Shown piece by piece: positions 53,716-63,704 of a stretch of 64,000 nucleotides of DNA. The DNA is taken from positions 248,001 to 312,000 of the forward strand of contig NZ_JYKS01000007.1 in the NCBI RefSeq assembly GCF_000935045.1, in the 5' to 3' direction. Numbering within the stretch: the stretch's first letter is position 1; every line of letters begins with the position of its first letter. The notes under the pieces are model-generated. The model did not search any database. It worked only from the letters and a program-made list of their open reading frames with translations, and was not told the origin of the DNA. The translations under genes and the position numbers were made by a program. The DNA comes from Pseudomonas sp. 10-1B (GTDB taxonomy: Bacteria; Pseudomonadota; Gammaproteobacteria; Pseudomonadales; Pseudomonadaceae).

Positions 53716-55362
53716 ATGCCATCAGCCGATTCTGTCTTCGACTACGTGGTCGTAGGGGCCGGTCCCGCCGGGTGCCTGCTGGCCAATCGTCTGTCCGCCG
53801 ACCCTTCCTGCCGCGTCTTGCTGCTGGAAGCGGGTGGCCGCGACAACTATCCCTGGATCCACATCCCCGTCGGTTACCTTTACTGCATCGGTAACCCGCG
53901 CACCGACTGGTGCTTCAAGACCGAGGCTCAGCCCGGCTTGGGTGGTCGTGCCCTGGGTTATCCCCGTGGCAAGGTGCTCGGTGGCTGCTCCTCGATCAAC
54001 GGCATGATCTACATGCGCGGCCAGGCCGCCGACTATGACCGCTGGGCCGAACAAGGCAACGACGGGTGGGCCTGGCAGGATGTGCTGCCGCTGTTCAAGG
54101 CCAGCGAAAATCACTTTGCCGGTGCCAGCGAGCACCATGGTGGTGAAGGCGAATGGCGGGTCGAACGCCAGCGCTACAGCTGGCCGATACTCGATGCCTT
54201 CCGTGATGCCGCCGAGCAGAGTGGTATCGGCAAGGTCGATGACTTCAACACCGGCGACAACCAGGGCTGTGGATACTTTCAGGTCAACCAGCGCAGCGGT
54301 GTGCGCTGGAACGCCTCCAAGGCGTTTTTGCGGCCGATCAAGGACCGTCCCAATCTCACCGTGCTGACTGGCGTCCAGGTTGATCGGGTGCTGCTCGACA
54401 ACACCCGCGCGCGGGCGGTGAAGGCTTTATGGCAAGGCGCCTGGCATGAGTTTGCGGCGCGCCGCGAGATCATTCTCTGTGCTGGCGCCGTGGGTTCGCC
54501 CGGCATTCTGCAGCGCTCCGGTATCGGACCGCGCCAGTTGCTGGAAAATTTGGGGATTGGCGTTCGCCACGATATGCCGGGCGTCGGCGGCAACCTGCAG
54601 GACCACCTGCAATTGCGCCTGATCTACCAGATCCGCAACACCCGCACACTGAACCAGATGGCCAACAGCCTGTGGGGCAAGATGGGCATGGGCCTGCGCT
54701 ACCTCTACGATCGCAGCGGCCCGCTGGCCATGGCACCGAGCCAGCTGGGCGTGTTCGCACGTTCGAGCCCGGAGCAGGTCAGCGCCAACCTGCAGTACCA
54801 CGTGCAGCCGCTGTCACTGGAACGCTTTGGCGAGCCGCTGCATCAGTTCCCGGCCTTTACCGCTTCGGTGTGCAACCTGCGCCCGGCCAGCCGCGGACGT
54901 ATCGATATTCGCAGCGCCGACATGAACAGCACGCCGCTGATCGACCCCAATTACCTCAGCGACCCCCAGGACCTGCGCGTCGCCGCCGAGGCCATCCGCC
55001 TTACCCGGCGCATCGTCCAGGCCCCTGCCCTCGCCGCGTTCGAGCCCAAGGAATACCTGCCAGGCCCAGCCCTGCAAACCGAGGAACAACTGTTCGAAGC
55101 TGCCGGCAAGGTCGGCACCACCATCTTCCACCCGGTCGGTACCTGCCGCATGGGCAGTGGCGCCCTGGACGTTGTGGATAACCAGCTTCGTGTGCATGGC
55201 ATCCCTGGCCTGCGTGTGGCCGATGCCTCGATCATGCCGCAGATCACCTCCGGCAATACCTGTTCACCCACCCTGATGATCGCCGAGAAGGCGGCGCAAC
55301 TGATCCTCAAAGGAGCTGCTACCCAAACCTATCTGAATGAAGACGCGATACCGACGCCCTGA
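53716..55362 (+). CDS. GMC-family FAD oxidoreductase (alcohol/choline dehydrogenase-like)
   Basis: The 548-residue flavoprotein has the FAD-binding VVVGAGPAGCLLANRLS, the GMC signatures YPRGKVLGGCSSINGMIYMRG and GAVGSPGILQRSGIG, and the C-terminal active-site region HPVGTCRMG. It resembles alcohol dehydrogenases of the AlkJ group and choline dehydrogenases; the substrate is unknown. ATG at 53716 has GAGGT just upstream. It is followed after 97 bases by the MHS transporter gene, suggesting uptake and oxidation of one compound. Confidence 0.9.
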   Translation: MPSADSVFDYVVVGAGPAGCLLANRLSADPSCRVLLLEAGGRDNYPWIHIPVGYLYCIGNPRTDWCFKTEAQPGLGGRALGYPRGKVLGGCSSINGMIYMRGQAADYDRWAEQGNDGWAWQDVLPLFKASENHFAGASEHHGGEGEWRVERQRYSWPILDAFRDAAEQSGIGKVDDFNTGDNQGCGYFQVNQRSGVRWNASKAFLRPIKDRPNLTVLTGVQVDRVLLDNTRARAVKALWQGAWHEFAARREIILCAGAVGSPGILQRSGIGPRQLLENLGIGVRHDMPGVGGNLQDHLQLRLIYQIRNTRTLNQMANSLWGKMGMGLRYLYDRSGPLAMAPSQLGVFARSSPEQVSANLQYHVQPLSLERFGEPLHQFPAFTASVCNLRPASRGRIDIRSADMNSTPLIDPNYLSDPQDLRVAAEAIRLTRRIVQAPALAAFEPKEYLPGPALQTEEQLFEAAGKVGTTIFHPVGTCRMGSGALDVVDNQLRVHGIPGLRVADASIMPQITSGNTCSPTLMIAEKAAQLILKGAATQTYLNEDAIPTP

Positions 55363-55459
55363 CCCGGGTGCGTGCAACACCGGCGGCTAGCGGTCTACGG
55401 CCGCCGACAGTGGAACAACAAGAATAATCACTGTGGCCTGCGGGCCGAGGACAGCAACG

Positions 55460-57079
55460 ATGTCGGATTACATCCAAGAGCAGGGTGCGACCGCTAGCAG
55501 CTCCAGTGGTCGTGAAGAACGCAAGATCATTTTCGCGTCATCCCTCGGGACGGTTTTCGAGTGGTATGACTTTTTTCTCTATGGAGCGCTGGCAGCGGTC
55601 ATCAGCAAGCAGTTCTTCGCTGGCGTGAACGACACTACCGCCTTCATCTTCGCCCTGATGGCCTTTGCCGCTGGGTTCCTGGTGCGGCCATTCGGTGCCC
55701 TGGTGTTCGGCCGCCTGGGGGACATGATCGGGCGCAAGTACACCTTCCTGGTCACCATCGTATTGATGGGCCTTTCCACCTTCGCGGTGGGGCTGTTGCC
55801 TACCTACGCCAGCATCGGCATTGCCGCACCGATCATCCTGGTGATCCTGCGCATGCTGCAAGGGCTGGCGTTGGGCGGTGAATACGGTGGTGCGGCGACC
55901 TATGTGGCCGAGCATGCGCCGCCCGGCAAGCGCGGCTTCCATACCGGTTTCATCCAGTCCACCGCCACCCTTGGCCTGTTGCTGTCGTTGCTGGTCGTGC
56001 TAGGCAGCCGCTACATCAGTGGCGACCAGTTCGAAACCTGGGGCTGGCGCTTGCCGTTCCTGCTGTCGATCGTGTTGCTGGCGATTTCCACCTGGATCCG
56101 CATGAGCATGCACGAGTCGCCAGCCTTCGTGAAAATGAAGGCCCAAGGCAAGATCAGCAAGTCGCCGATCCGCGAGTCGTTCACCTCCTGGCCGAACCTG
56201 AAAGTGGTACTCACCGCCCTGTTCAGCATCAACGCCGGGCAAGCCGTGACCTTCTACACGGCGCAGTTCTATGTGCTGTTCTTCATGACCCAGATGCTGA
56301 AGATGGACCCGGCCCAGGCCAACACCCTGCTGATCATCAGCGTGGTGATCGGTGCGCCGTTCTTTGTGTTCTTCGGCTGGTTGTCTGATCGTATTGGCCG
56401 CAAGCCGATCCTGATGCTCGGCCTGCTGCTGGCCACGGTGCTGTACTTCCCGCTGTTCAAGGCGCTGAGCCACTATGCCAACCCGCAGATCGACGCTGCC
56501 AGCCGTCAGGCACCGATCGTGGTCACCGCCGACCCGCAAGGCTGCACCTTCCAGTTCGACCCGGTCGGCAAGGCGCGCTTCGACAGCCCATGCGACAAGG
56601 TCAAGACCTTTCTGGTCAAGCAGGGCTTGCCGTACAGCTCGGTGAGCGTGGCTGGCAGTGAGGTGGTGGTAAATATCGGTGACAAGACCATCAATGGCTT
56701 CGACGAAGCTGCGATGCGTACGGCGGTCGAGCAGGCAGGCTACCCGGCCAAGGCTGACCCGGCGCAAGTCAACCAGGTGATGGTGGTGGTGCTGATCGTG
56801 GCGATGATCCTGATCGCGACCATGACCTATGGCCCGTTGGCGGCGGTGATGGTCGAGCTGTTCCCGACCCGCATTCGCTACACCTCGATGTCACTGCCCT
56901 ACCACATTGGTAATGGCTGGTTCGGTGGGTTCCTGCCTACGGTGTCGTTCGCGCTGGTGGTATACACCGGGGACATCTTCTACGGGCTGTGGTACCCGGT
57001 GCTGGTGACCGGGGTCAGTTTAGTGGTTGGGATCTTCTGCCTGAAAGAAACCAAGGATGTGGATATCGACAAGGTCTGA
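55460..57079 (+). CDS. MHS-family major facilitator transporter with periplasmic insert
   Basis: The 539-residue, roughly 12-helix transporter has FEWYDFFLYGALA, the loop motif GRLGDMIGRKYTFL, RMLQGLALGGEYGGAA and the second-half DRIGRKPIL, as in metabolite:H+ symporters such as ShiA/ProP. Between helices in the second half lies a hydrophilic insert of about 95 residues (about 355-445). It includes ADPQGCTFQFDP and two cysteines, and looks like a folded domain in a loop. The ATG at 55460 is preceded by GAGGAC. Confidence 0.88.
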   Translation: MSDYIQEQGATASSSSGREERKIIFASSLGTVFEWYDFFLYGALAAVISKQFFAGVNDTTAFIFALMAFAAGFLVRPFGALVFGRLGDMIGRKYTFLVTIVLMGLSTFAVGLLPTYASIGIAAPIILVILRMLQGLALGGEYGGAATYVAEHAPPGKRGFHTGFIQSTATLGLLLSLLVVLGSRYISGDQFETWGWRLPFLLSIVLLAISTWIRMSMHESPAFVKMKAQGKISKSPIRESFTSWPNLKVVLTALFSINAGQAVTFYTAQFYVLFFMTQMLKMDPAQANTLLIISVVIGAPFFVFFGWLSDRIGRKPILMLGLLLATVLYFPLFKALSHYANPQIDAASRQAPIVVTADPQGCTFQFDPVGKARFDSPCDKVKTFLVKQGLPYSSVSVAGSEVVVNIGDKTINGFDEAAMRTAVEQAGYPAKADPAQVNQVMVVVLIVAMILIATMTYGPLAAVMVELFPTRIRYTSMSLPYHIGNGWFGGFLPTVSFALVVYTGDIFYGLWYPVLVTGVSLVVGIFCLKETKDVDIDKV

Positions 57080-57094
57080 TGCTGTCTTCAATGG

Positions 57095-57186
57095 CCCTAT
57101 CGCCGGCAAGCCAGCTCCCACAGGTACTGCACAGGGCTTGAGGTCTATGTGGTCGAGGTGGGAGCTGGCTTGCCGGCGATAGGGCC
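57095..57186. repeat. REP inverted repeat after the MHS transporter gene
   Basis: TATCGCCGGCAAGCCAGCTCCCA and its complement TGGGAGCTGGCTTGCCGGCGATA form nearly perfect arms around a 40-base centre. Confidence 0.85.
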
Positions 57187-57198
57187 AGAAAACTCCAT

Positions 57199-57227
57199 AA
57201 AAAACCGGCTGTAAAAGCCGGTTTTTT
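57199..57227. terminator. Bidirectional terminator between the MHS gene and hdtS
   Basis: AAAAAACCGGCT / AGCCGGTTTTTT with loop GTAAA, flanked by A and T runs, can end transcription from both converging genes. Confidence 0.9.
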
Positions 57228-57357
57228 TATACCGCTGAAAAACTTATGCACGATTTTCAGAAAAATGTCATACACGGAAATAAACAGCTAATTCAAACAC
57301 TTAGCTATCACTTCTAGCTTTTCATCCAAAAATTGCTCACAAGTTATCCACAGATGG

Positions 57358-58128
57358 TCAGGCCATCTGCTCCTGGGGTTTTTCTTCTGCTGGCGGCAGC
57401 GAACCCATGGCCCGCTGGGTCGCTTCGTTCCATGCCTGAGCGCGGTCGTTGAGCTCGGCGATGGCTCGTGGGCCGGTGCCGTTGGCGTACATCGGCTCAC
57501 CAATCACCACCTCGATGGTGCCGGCGCGCTTGCCCCAGCCGGTCTTCGGCCAGAACTTGCCGGCGTTGTGGGCAATCGGCAGCACCGGCAGCCCGGCATT
57601 CACTGCCAGCGCGGTACCGCCACGGGAAAACTTGCCCAGCGTACCGAACGGCACGCGGGTGCCCTCCGGGAAGATCAGCACCCAGGTCTTCTGCTTGAGC
57701 AGCTCGTCACCCTTGCTGGCCACCTGGCGCAGGGCTTCCTTGGGGTTATCGCGGTTGATCGCGATCGGCCGCAGCATGGCCATGGCCCAGCCGAAGAACG
57801 GCACGTACAGCAGCTCGCGCTTGAGCACTTGGCTCAACGGCGAGAAGTATTGGGACAGGAAGAAGGTTTCCCAGGTGCTCTGGTGGTTGGACAGAATCAC
57901 GCAAGGCTCATCAGGCACGTTCTCGGCGCCAGTGATCTTGTAGTCGATACCCAGAATGGTGCGCACCAGGAACAGCGCGCAGCGGCACCAGTACACGTTG
58001 ATGAACTTGTAGCGCTTGGGGAACGACAGGAACGGCGCGACGAAGAAGCTCAGCGAGCACCACAGCAGCGAACTGGTGCCCAGCAGCAGGTAAAAAAGAA
58101 AGATTCTGATCGCCTGCAGGATCGACAT
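57358..58128 (-). CDS. hdtS: 1-acyl-sn-glycerol-3-phosphate acyltransferase (HdtS/PlsC type)
   Basis: The 256-residue inner-membrane protein (ATG at 58128, MSILQAIRIFL) has N-terminal hydrophobic segments and the PlsC motifs SNHQSTWE (His-x4-acidic), RPIAINRD and FPEGTRVPFG. It acylates lysophosphatidic acid. Position next to gmhB and glyS matches P. fluorescens hdtS, which has also been linked to acyl-homoserine lactone production; that activity is not visible here. A second start 15 bases upstream is possible. Confidence 0.88.
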   Translation of the reverse strand: MSILQAIRIFLFYLLLGTSSLLWCSLSFFVAPFLSFPKRYKFINVYWCRCALFLVRTILGIDYKITGAENVPDEPCVILSNHQSTWETFFLSQYFSPLSQVLKRELLYVPFFGWAMAMLRPIAINRDNPKEALRQVASKGDELLKQKTWVLIFPEGTRVPFGTLGKFSRGGTALAVNAGLPVLPIAHNAGKFWPKTGWGKRAGTIEVVIGEPMYANGTGPRAIAELNDRAQAWNEATQRAMGSLPPAEEKPQEQMA

Positions 58129-58189
58129 AGTGGCTTGTACCATTGCGGGGCATGCCCGCCTGAGAAAAATGCGCCCGAAGGCGCACTGT

Positions 58190-58717
58190 TTAAATTAGTT
58201 CTCTGGCGATAGCTGCCAGATCGTCGAAAATCAGTGTAGTTTTCGGGACCCCTTTTTCCAGGGTCCGCTCGCCCTTGCCGGTTTTCACCAACACGGGTTG
58301 TGCACCGACGGCCAGGGCGGCCTCCAGGTCACCTTGGCTGTCGCCGACGAACCAGACGCCTTCCAGGCCGACCTGGTAATGCTCGGCGATCGCCCGCAGC
58401 ATGCCGGGCTTGGGCTTGCGGCAATCGCAGCCTTGGTCCGGCCCATGCGGGCAATACACGATGTGGCCCACCTCGCCACCCTGCTCGGCCACCAGCGCGC
58501 GCAGGCGCGCATGCATGGCCTCGAGGGTTGCCAGCGGGTAGTAGCCACGGGCGATACCGGACTGGTTGGTGGCCACGGCCACCGTCCAGCCCGCCTTGCT
58601 CAACTGCGCGATGGCCTCGACCGAGCCCGGGATCGGTACCCACTCGTCCAGCGTCTTGATGTAGGCGTCGGAGTCGTAGTTGATCACCCCGTCACGGTCG
58701 AGAATCAGCAGTTTCAA
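58190..58717 (-). CDS. gmhB: D-glycero-beta-D-manno-heptose-1,7-bisphosphate 7-phosphatase
   Basis: The 175-residue HAD phosphatase has the nucleophile motif LDRDGVINYDS, ATNQSGIARGYY, zinc-binding Cys/His residues around YCPHGPDQGCDCRKP, and FVGDSQGDLEAAL. It is involved in ADP-heptose synthesis for lipopolysaccharide. It is 3 bases after glyS. Confidence 0.94.
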   Translation of the reverse strand: MKLLILDRDGVINYDSDAYIKTLDEWVPIPGSVEAIAQLSKAGWTVAVATNQSGIARGYYPLATLEAMHARLRALVAEQGGEVGHIVYCPHGPDQGCDCRKPKPGMLRAIAEHYQVGLEGVWFVGDSQGDLEAALAVGAQPVLVKTGKGERTLEKGVPKTTLIFDDLAAIARELI

Positions 58718-58720
58718 GGC

Positions 58721-60772
58721 TTACCCCAGCAGCGAAATGTCAGCCACGCCCAGGAACAGGCCGCGCAGGCGGCTGAGCAGGGCATAACGGTTGGCACGTA
58801 CCTTGGCGTCTTCGGCGTTGACCATCACCGCCTCGAAGAAGGCGTCGACCGGATCACGCAGGGCCGCCAGGCGGGCCAGCGATTCGCTGTACTGGCGTGC
58901 AGCAGCCATCGGTTGCACGGCCTGGTCGGCTTGCTGGATGGCCGAGTACAGGGAGAACTCGTTGGCATTGTCGAAGTACTTCGGCTCGACCTGCTCGGCG
59001 ATGGCGCCTTCGGCCTTGCTCAGCAGGTTCGACACGCGTTTGTTCACCGCGGCCAGGGCCTCGGCTTCCGGCAGCTTGCGGAAGGCCTGCACGGCCTGTA
59101 CGCGTTGGTCGAAGTCCAGGGCGGAGCCTGGCTGCAGGGCACGTACCGACAGGTAAGTGGCCACGTCGATGCCTTCGTCTTCGTAACGCGCGCGCAGGCG
59201 GTCGAAGATGAATTCCAGTACCTGCTCGGCCAGCCCGGCGGCCTTGACCTTGGTGCCGAACTGCTTGACCGCGAACTCGACCGCACCGGTCAGGTCCAGG
59301 TCCAGCTGCTTCTCGATCAGGATCCGCAGCACGCCCAGGGCGGCACGGCGCAGGGCGTACGGGTCCTTGCTGCCGGTAGGCAGCATGCCGATGCCGAAGA
59401 TGCCGACCAGGGTGTCGAGCTTGTCGGCGATGGCCACGGCGGCACCGGTGAGGGTCTGCGGCAGCTCGGCGCCAGCACCGCGCGGCATGTACTGCTCGTT
59501 CAGGGCCAGGGCAACGTCTTCTGGCTCACCGTCGTTGAGCGCGTAGTAGTAACCGGCAACACCCTGCATTTCAGGGAATTCGCCGACCATCTCGGTGGCC
59601 AGGTCGCACTTCGATAGCAGGCCGGCACGGCCAGCGCGCTGGGCGTCGCCGCCGATCAGCGGGGCGATGAAGGCGGCCAGTCTGGAAACGCGCTCGGCCT
59701 TGTCGTAAACGGTACCCAACTGAGCCTGGAATACCACGTTCTTCAGGCGCTCGTTGAAGGTTTCCAGCGGCTGCTTCTTGTCTTGCTTGAAGAAGAACTC
59801 GGCGTCGGTCAGGCGTGGGCGCACGACCTTTTCGTTGCCTTGCACGATCTGCTTCGGGTCGCGGCTCTCGACGTTGGCCACGGTGATGAAGCGCGGCAGC
59901 AGCTTGCCTTCGCTGTCCAGCAGGCAGAAGTACTTCTGGTTGTCCTGCATGGTGGTGATCAGGGCTTCCTGCGGCACTTCGAGGAAACGTTCCTCGAACG
60001 AGCACACCAGCGGCACCGGCCATTCGACCAGCGCGGTCACTTCGTCCAGCAGCGCCGGTGGCACGATGGCCGTGCCCTCCTGCTGCATGGCCAGCTCCGC
60101 GGTACGCTTGGCGATCAGCTCGCGGCGCTCGGCGAAGTCGGCCAGCACGTAGGCTTTGCGCAGGTCTTCGACGTAGTTGGCCGGGGTGGTGATGACCACA
60201 TTTTCCGGGTGGTGGAAGCGGTGGCCACGGGACTCACGGCCAGCCTTCTGCGACAGGATGGTGCAGTCGACCACCTGGTCGCCCAGCAGCATCACCAGCC
60301 ATTGGGTCGGGCGCACGAACTCTTCACGGCTGGCAGCCCAGCGCATGCGCTTGGGGATCGGCAGGTCGTTGAGAGAATCTTCGACGATTGTCGGCAGCAG
60401 GCCAATGGTGGCCTTGCCCGGGATGTGCTGGGAGAAGCGCAGCTTGGGGCCGCTCTGGTCGATTTCCGAAAGCTCCACGCCGCACTTCTTGGCGAAGCCC
60501 AAGGCAGCCTGGGTTGGCTCGCCGTCTTTGAAGGCCGCCTGCAGGGGCGGGCCGTCGATGTTGATGCTGCGGTCAGGCTGCTGCACGTCCAGTTGGCGGA
60601 TCAGCACGGCCAGGCGACGTGGTGCTGCGTATACCTGCTTGCCGGTGTACTTCAGGCCAGCGGCCTGCAGGCCTTTCTCGATACCGGCCAGGAAGGCTTC
60701 GCCGAGGCTGGCCAGGGCTTTGGGTGGCAGCTCTTCGGTGCCCAGTTCTACCAGGAAATCTTGAGCACTCAT
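58721..60772 (-). CDS. glyS: Glycine--tRNA ligase beta subunit
   Basis: The 683-residue subunit starts [20 protein letters not shown] and has the C-terminal anticodon-binding-like domain with [18 protein letters not shown]. With GlyQ it forms the alpha2beta2 enzyme. It overlaps glyQ by 4 bases. Confidence 0.98.
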
Positions 60773-61716
60773 TGTGCAGCCTCCAGCTTAGCCAACACTT
60801 CGTCACGCAGTTCAGGGGTGGCCATCGGGAAGCCCAGGCGTGCGCGGGCTTGCAGATAGCTTTGCGCCACGTCCCGGGCCAGGGTACGTACGCGCAGGAT
60901 GTAGCGCTGGCGCTCGGTCACCGAGATGGCGCGGCGGGCGTCCAGCAGGTTGAAGGTGTGCGAGGCCTTCAGGACCATTTCGTAGGTCGGCAGCGGCAGC
61001 TCCAGCTTGATCAGGCGGTTGGCTTCGCTTTCGTAGAAGTCGAACAGTTCGAACAGCTTGTCGACGTTGGCGTGTTCGAAGTTGTAGGTCGACTGCTCTA
61101 CCTCGTTCTGGTGGAACACGTCGCCGTAGGTGACCTTGCCGAACGGGCCGTCGGCCCATACCAGGTCGTACACCGAGTCGACGCCCTGGATGTACATGGC
61201 CAGGCGCTCCAGGCCGTAGGTGATTTCACCGGTGACCGGATAGCACTCGATGCCGCCTACCTGCTGGAAGTAGGTGAACTGGGTGACTTCCATGCCGTTC
61301 AGCCAGATTTCCCAGCCCAGGCCCCAGGCGCCGAGGGTCGGCGATTCCCAGTTGTCTTCGACGAAGCGGATGTCGTGGACCAGCGGATCCAGGCCGATGG
61401 CTTTCAGCGAGCCGAGGTACAGCTCCTGGAAGTTGGCCGGGTTCGGCTTGAGCACTACTTGGAACTGGTAGTAGTGCTGCAGGCGGTTGGGGTTTTCGCC
61501 ATACCGCCCGTCGGCAGGGCGACGGCTAGGCTGCACGTAGGCGGCGTTCCAGGTTTCTGGACCCACGGCGCGCAGGAATGTAGCGGTGTGGAATGTGCCG
61601 GCGCCTACTTCCATATCGTAGGGCTGAAGCACCACACAACCTTGAGCTGCCCAGTAGTTCTGCAGGGCGAGGATCAGGTCTTGGAAGGTACGCACGGCTG
61701 GCGTAGGCTGGCTCAC
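60769..61716 (-). CDS. glyQ: Glycine--tRNA ligase alpha subunit
   Basis: The 315-residue catalytic subunit has [17 protein letters not shown], the class II motif regions with [20 protein letters not shown], and [16 protein letters not shown] chose the GTG at 61716 (MSQPTPA), preceded by AGGTG; a GTG 9 bases upstream is also in frame. Confidence 0.97.
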
Positions 61717-61799
61717 GAAATTCACCTGTATCTGGGGATGCGGATGTAAAGAGCGGGAGTATAACCTGATTCGCCTCGCCCTCTACTCATTGGAGCCTT

Positions 61800-62351
61800 A
61801 TGCCACGCTGCTTTTGGTGTACCGACGATCCGTTGTACCAGGCCTACCATGACCAGGAATGGGGAACGCCACAGCGTGACCCGGCGTTGCTCTTCGAGAT
61901 GCTTTTGCTCGAAGGGTTCCAGGCGGGGCTGTCGTGGATCACTGTTTTGCGCAAACGCGAGCGTTATCGCGAGGTGATGCATGGCTTCGACCCGGTCAAA
62001 CTGGCGGCCATGAGCGACGAACGCATCGAAGAACTGATGCAGGATGCCGGCATCATCCGCAACCGCCTCAAGCTCAAGGCGGCGCGGCGCAATGCCCAGG
62101 CGTGGCTGGCTGTGGATAACCCCGGCGAATGGCTGTGGTCGTTCGTTGGTGGTGTACCGAAGATCAACCACTTCACCGGCCGCAGCGATGTGCCGGCGGT
62201 TACCGACGAAGCCAAGGCCATGAGCAAGGCCCTGCAGAAAGCCGGCTTCACGTTCGTCGGGCCGACCATCTGTTACGCCTTCATGCAGGCCACCGGCATG
62301 GTCATGGACCACACCACCGATTGCGATCGCTACGCCGCCTTGTTGCGCTGA
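61800..62351 (+). CDS. tag: DNA-3-methyladenine glycosylase I
   Basis: The 183-residue enzyme has the zinc ligands Cys4, His17, His171 and Cys175, in RCFWCTDD, AYHDQEWG and MDHTTDCD, as in E. coli Tag. It also has EGFQAGLSWITVLRKRERYR near the helix-hairpin-helix. It removes 3-methyladenine from alkylated DNA. It is divergent from glyQ across an 83-base promoter region. Confidence 0.96.
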   Translation: MPRCFWCTDDPLYQAYHDQEWGTPQRDPALLFEMLLLEGFQAGLSWITVLRKRERYREVMHGFDPVKLAAMSDERIEELMQDAGIIRNRLKLKAARRNAQAWLAVDNPGEWLWSFVGGVPKINHFTGRSDVPAVTDEAKAMSKALQKAGFTFVGPTICYAFMQATGMVMDHTTDCDRYAALLR

Positions 62352-62392
62352 GGAGTTACAATGCGCGCCTTGCTGAAATAAGGAATTCGCCT

Positions 62393-63280
62393 GTGGAAAA
62401 GTTCAAGGGCGCCCTGATGGTCGGGGTGCTGCGCCTGTTCGCCAAGCTGCCCTGGGGCGCTGTGCAGCGCGTTGGCGCTGGTATCGGCTGGCTGATGTGG
62501 AAGATCCCCAACGGTTCGCGCAACGTGGTGCGGATCAACCTGGCCAAGTGTTTCCCGGAAATGGACCCGGTTGCCCGTGAGCAACTGGTTGGCCAGGCGC
62601 TGCGGGATATCGGCAAATCCTTCGTCGAAAGTGCCTGCGCCTGGATCTGGCCACCGCAGCGCTCGCTGGAGCTGGTCAAGGAAGTCCACGGTCTGGAAGT
62701 GCTGGAGCAGGCCTTGGCCTCGGGCAAGGGCGTGGTTGGCATCACCAGCCACCTGGGCAACTGGGAAGTGCTCAACCACTTCTACTGCAACCAGTGCAAA
62801 CCGATCATCTTCTACCGTCCGCCGAAGCTGAAGGCGGTGGATGACCTGCTGCGCGAGCAGCGCGTGCAGATGGGCAACCGCGTGGCGCCTTCGACCAAGG
62901 AAGGCATTCTCAGTGTGATCAAGGAAGTGCGCCGCGGTGGCCAGGTGGGCATCCCGGCCGACCCGGAGCCGGCGGAATCGGCTGGGGTGTTCGTGCCGTT
63001 CCTCGGCACCCAGGCGCTGACCAGCAAGTTCGTGCCGAACATGTTGGCCGGGGGCAAGGCTGTGGGGGTATTCCTGCATGCGCTGCGGCTGCCGGATGGC
63101 TCGGGCTTCAAGGTGTTCCTGGAGGCGGCGCCGGAAGAGATGTACAGCACCGACGTGACCGTGTCGGCGGCGGCGATGAGCAAGGTGGTCGAGCGCTATG
63201 TGCGCGAATACCCGAGCCAGTACATGTGGAGCATGAAGCGCTTCAAGAAGCGCCCGGCGGGCGAAGCGCGCTGGTATTAA
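62393..63280 (+). CDS. htrB: Lipid A biosynthesis lauroyl-type acyltransferase (LpxL/HtrB family)
   Basis: The 295-residue protein starts at GTG 62393 (MEKFKGALM) with AGGA 9 bases upstream. The longer frame overlaps tag in another frame. It has the N-terminal membrane anchor region, the acyltransferase motif SHLGNWE (His-x4-Glu) and the conserved GIPADPEPAESAGVFVPF. It adds a secondary acyl chain to lipid A at the inner membrane. Confidence 0.92.
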   Translation: MEKFKGALMVGVLRLFAKLPWGAVQRVGAGIGWLMWKIPNGSRNVVRINLAKCFPEMDPVAREQLVGQALRDIGKSFVESACAWIWPPQRSLELVKEVHGLEVLEQALASGKGVVGITSHLGNWEVLNHFYCNQCKPIIFYRPPKLKAVDDLLREQRVQMGNRVAPSTKEGILSVIKEVRRGGQVGIPADPEPAESAGVFVPFLGTQALTSKFVPNMLAGGKAVGVFLHALRLPDGSGFKVFLEAAPEEMYSTDVTVSAAAMSKVVERYVREYPSQYMWSMKRFKKRPAGEARWY

Positions 63281-63291
63281 ACTTTTCACCG

Positions 63292-63375
63292 GGCCCTTGT
63301 AGGAGCGGGTTTACCCGCGAATGCGATGTTGGATTTACCGACGCATTCGCGGGTAAACCCGCTCCTACAAGGGCC
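63292..63375. repeat. Perfect 34-bp-arm inverted repeat (REP)
   Basis: GGCCCTTGTAGGAGCGGGTT.. (63292-63325) and its exact complement (63342-63375) flank a 16-base loop. It lies between convergent genes and can serve as a terminator-like structure for both. Confidence 0.93.
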
Positions 63376-63378
63376 GCG

Positions 63379-63693
63379 TCAACTCGATGCTTTATTAAGC
63401 TTCTTCAGGAACACGGTCATCTCTTTCTCGGCCTGCTTGTCGCCATGCGCCTGCGCCGCCACGATCCCGTCCTCCCAGGCCTTGCGCGCCGCTGCCAGGT
63501 CACCGACCAACTGATATGCCTTGCCCAGCAGCTTCCACGCTGCGGAGTACTTCGGATCCTGCTCCACACACCGGGCCAAATGCACCGCCGCTTCAGCACC
63601 ATTGCCTTCATCCAGCCAGGCCTTGCCCAGCCCGAACCGCAGCAACGGGTTATCCACACCTTTGGCCAGCATCTTCTCCAGCGATTCGCGCAT
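63379..63693 (-). CDS. Tetratricopeptide-repeat protein
   Basis: The 104-residue soluble protein has about two and a half TPR units (GLGKAWLDEGNGAEAAVHLARC, AWKLLGKAYQLVGDLAAARKAW). Such proteins mediate protein contacts; the partner is unknown. It lies 11 bases after trkA, probably cotranscribed. Confidence 0.85.
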   Translation of the reverse strand: MRESLEKMLAKGVDNPLLRFGLGKAWLDEGNGAEAAVHLARCVEQDPKYSAAWKLLGKAYQLVGDLAAARKAWEDGIVAAQAHGDKQAEKEMTVFLKKLNKASS

Positions 63694-63704
63694 GCCTTCT
63701 TCTC

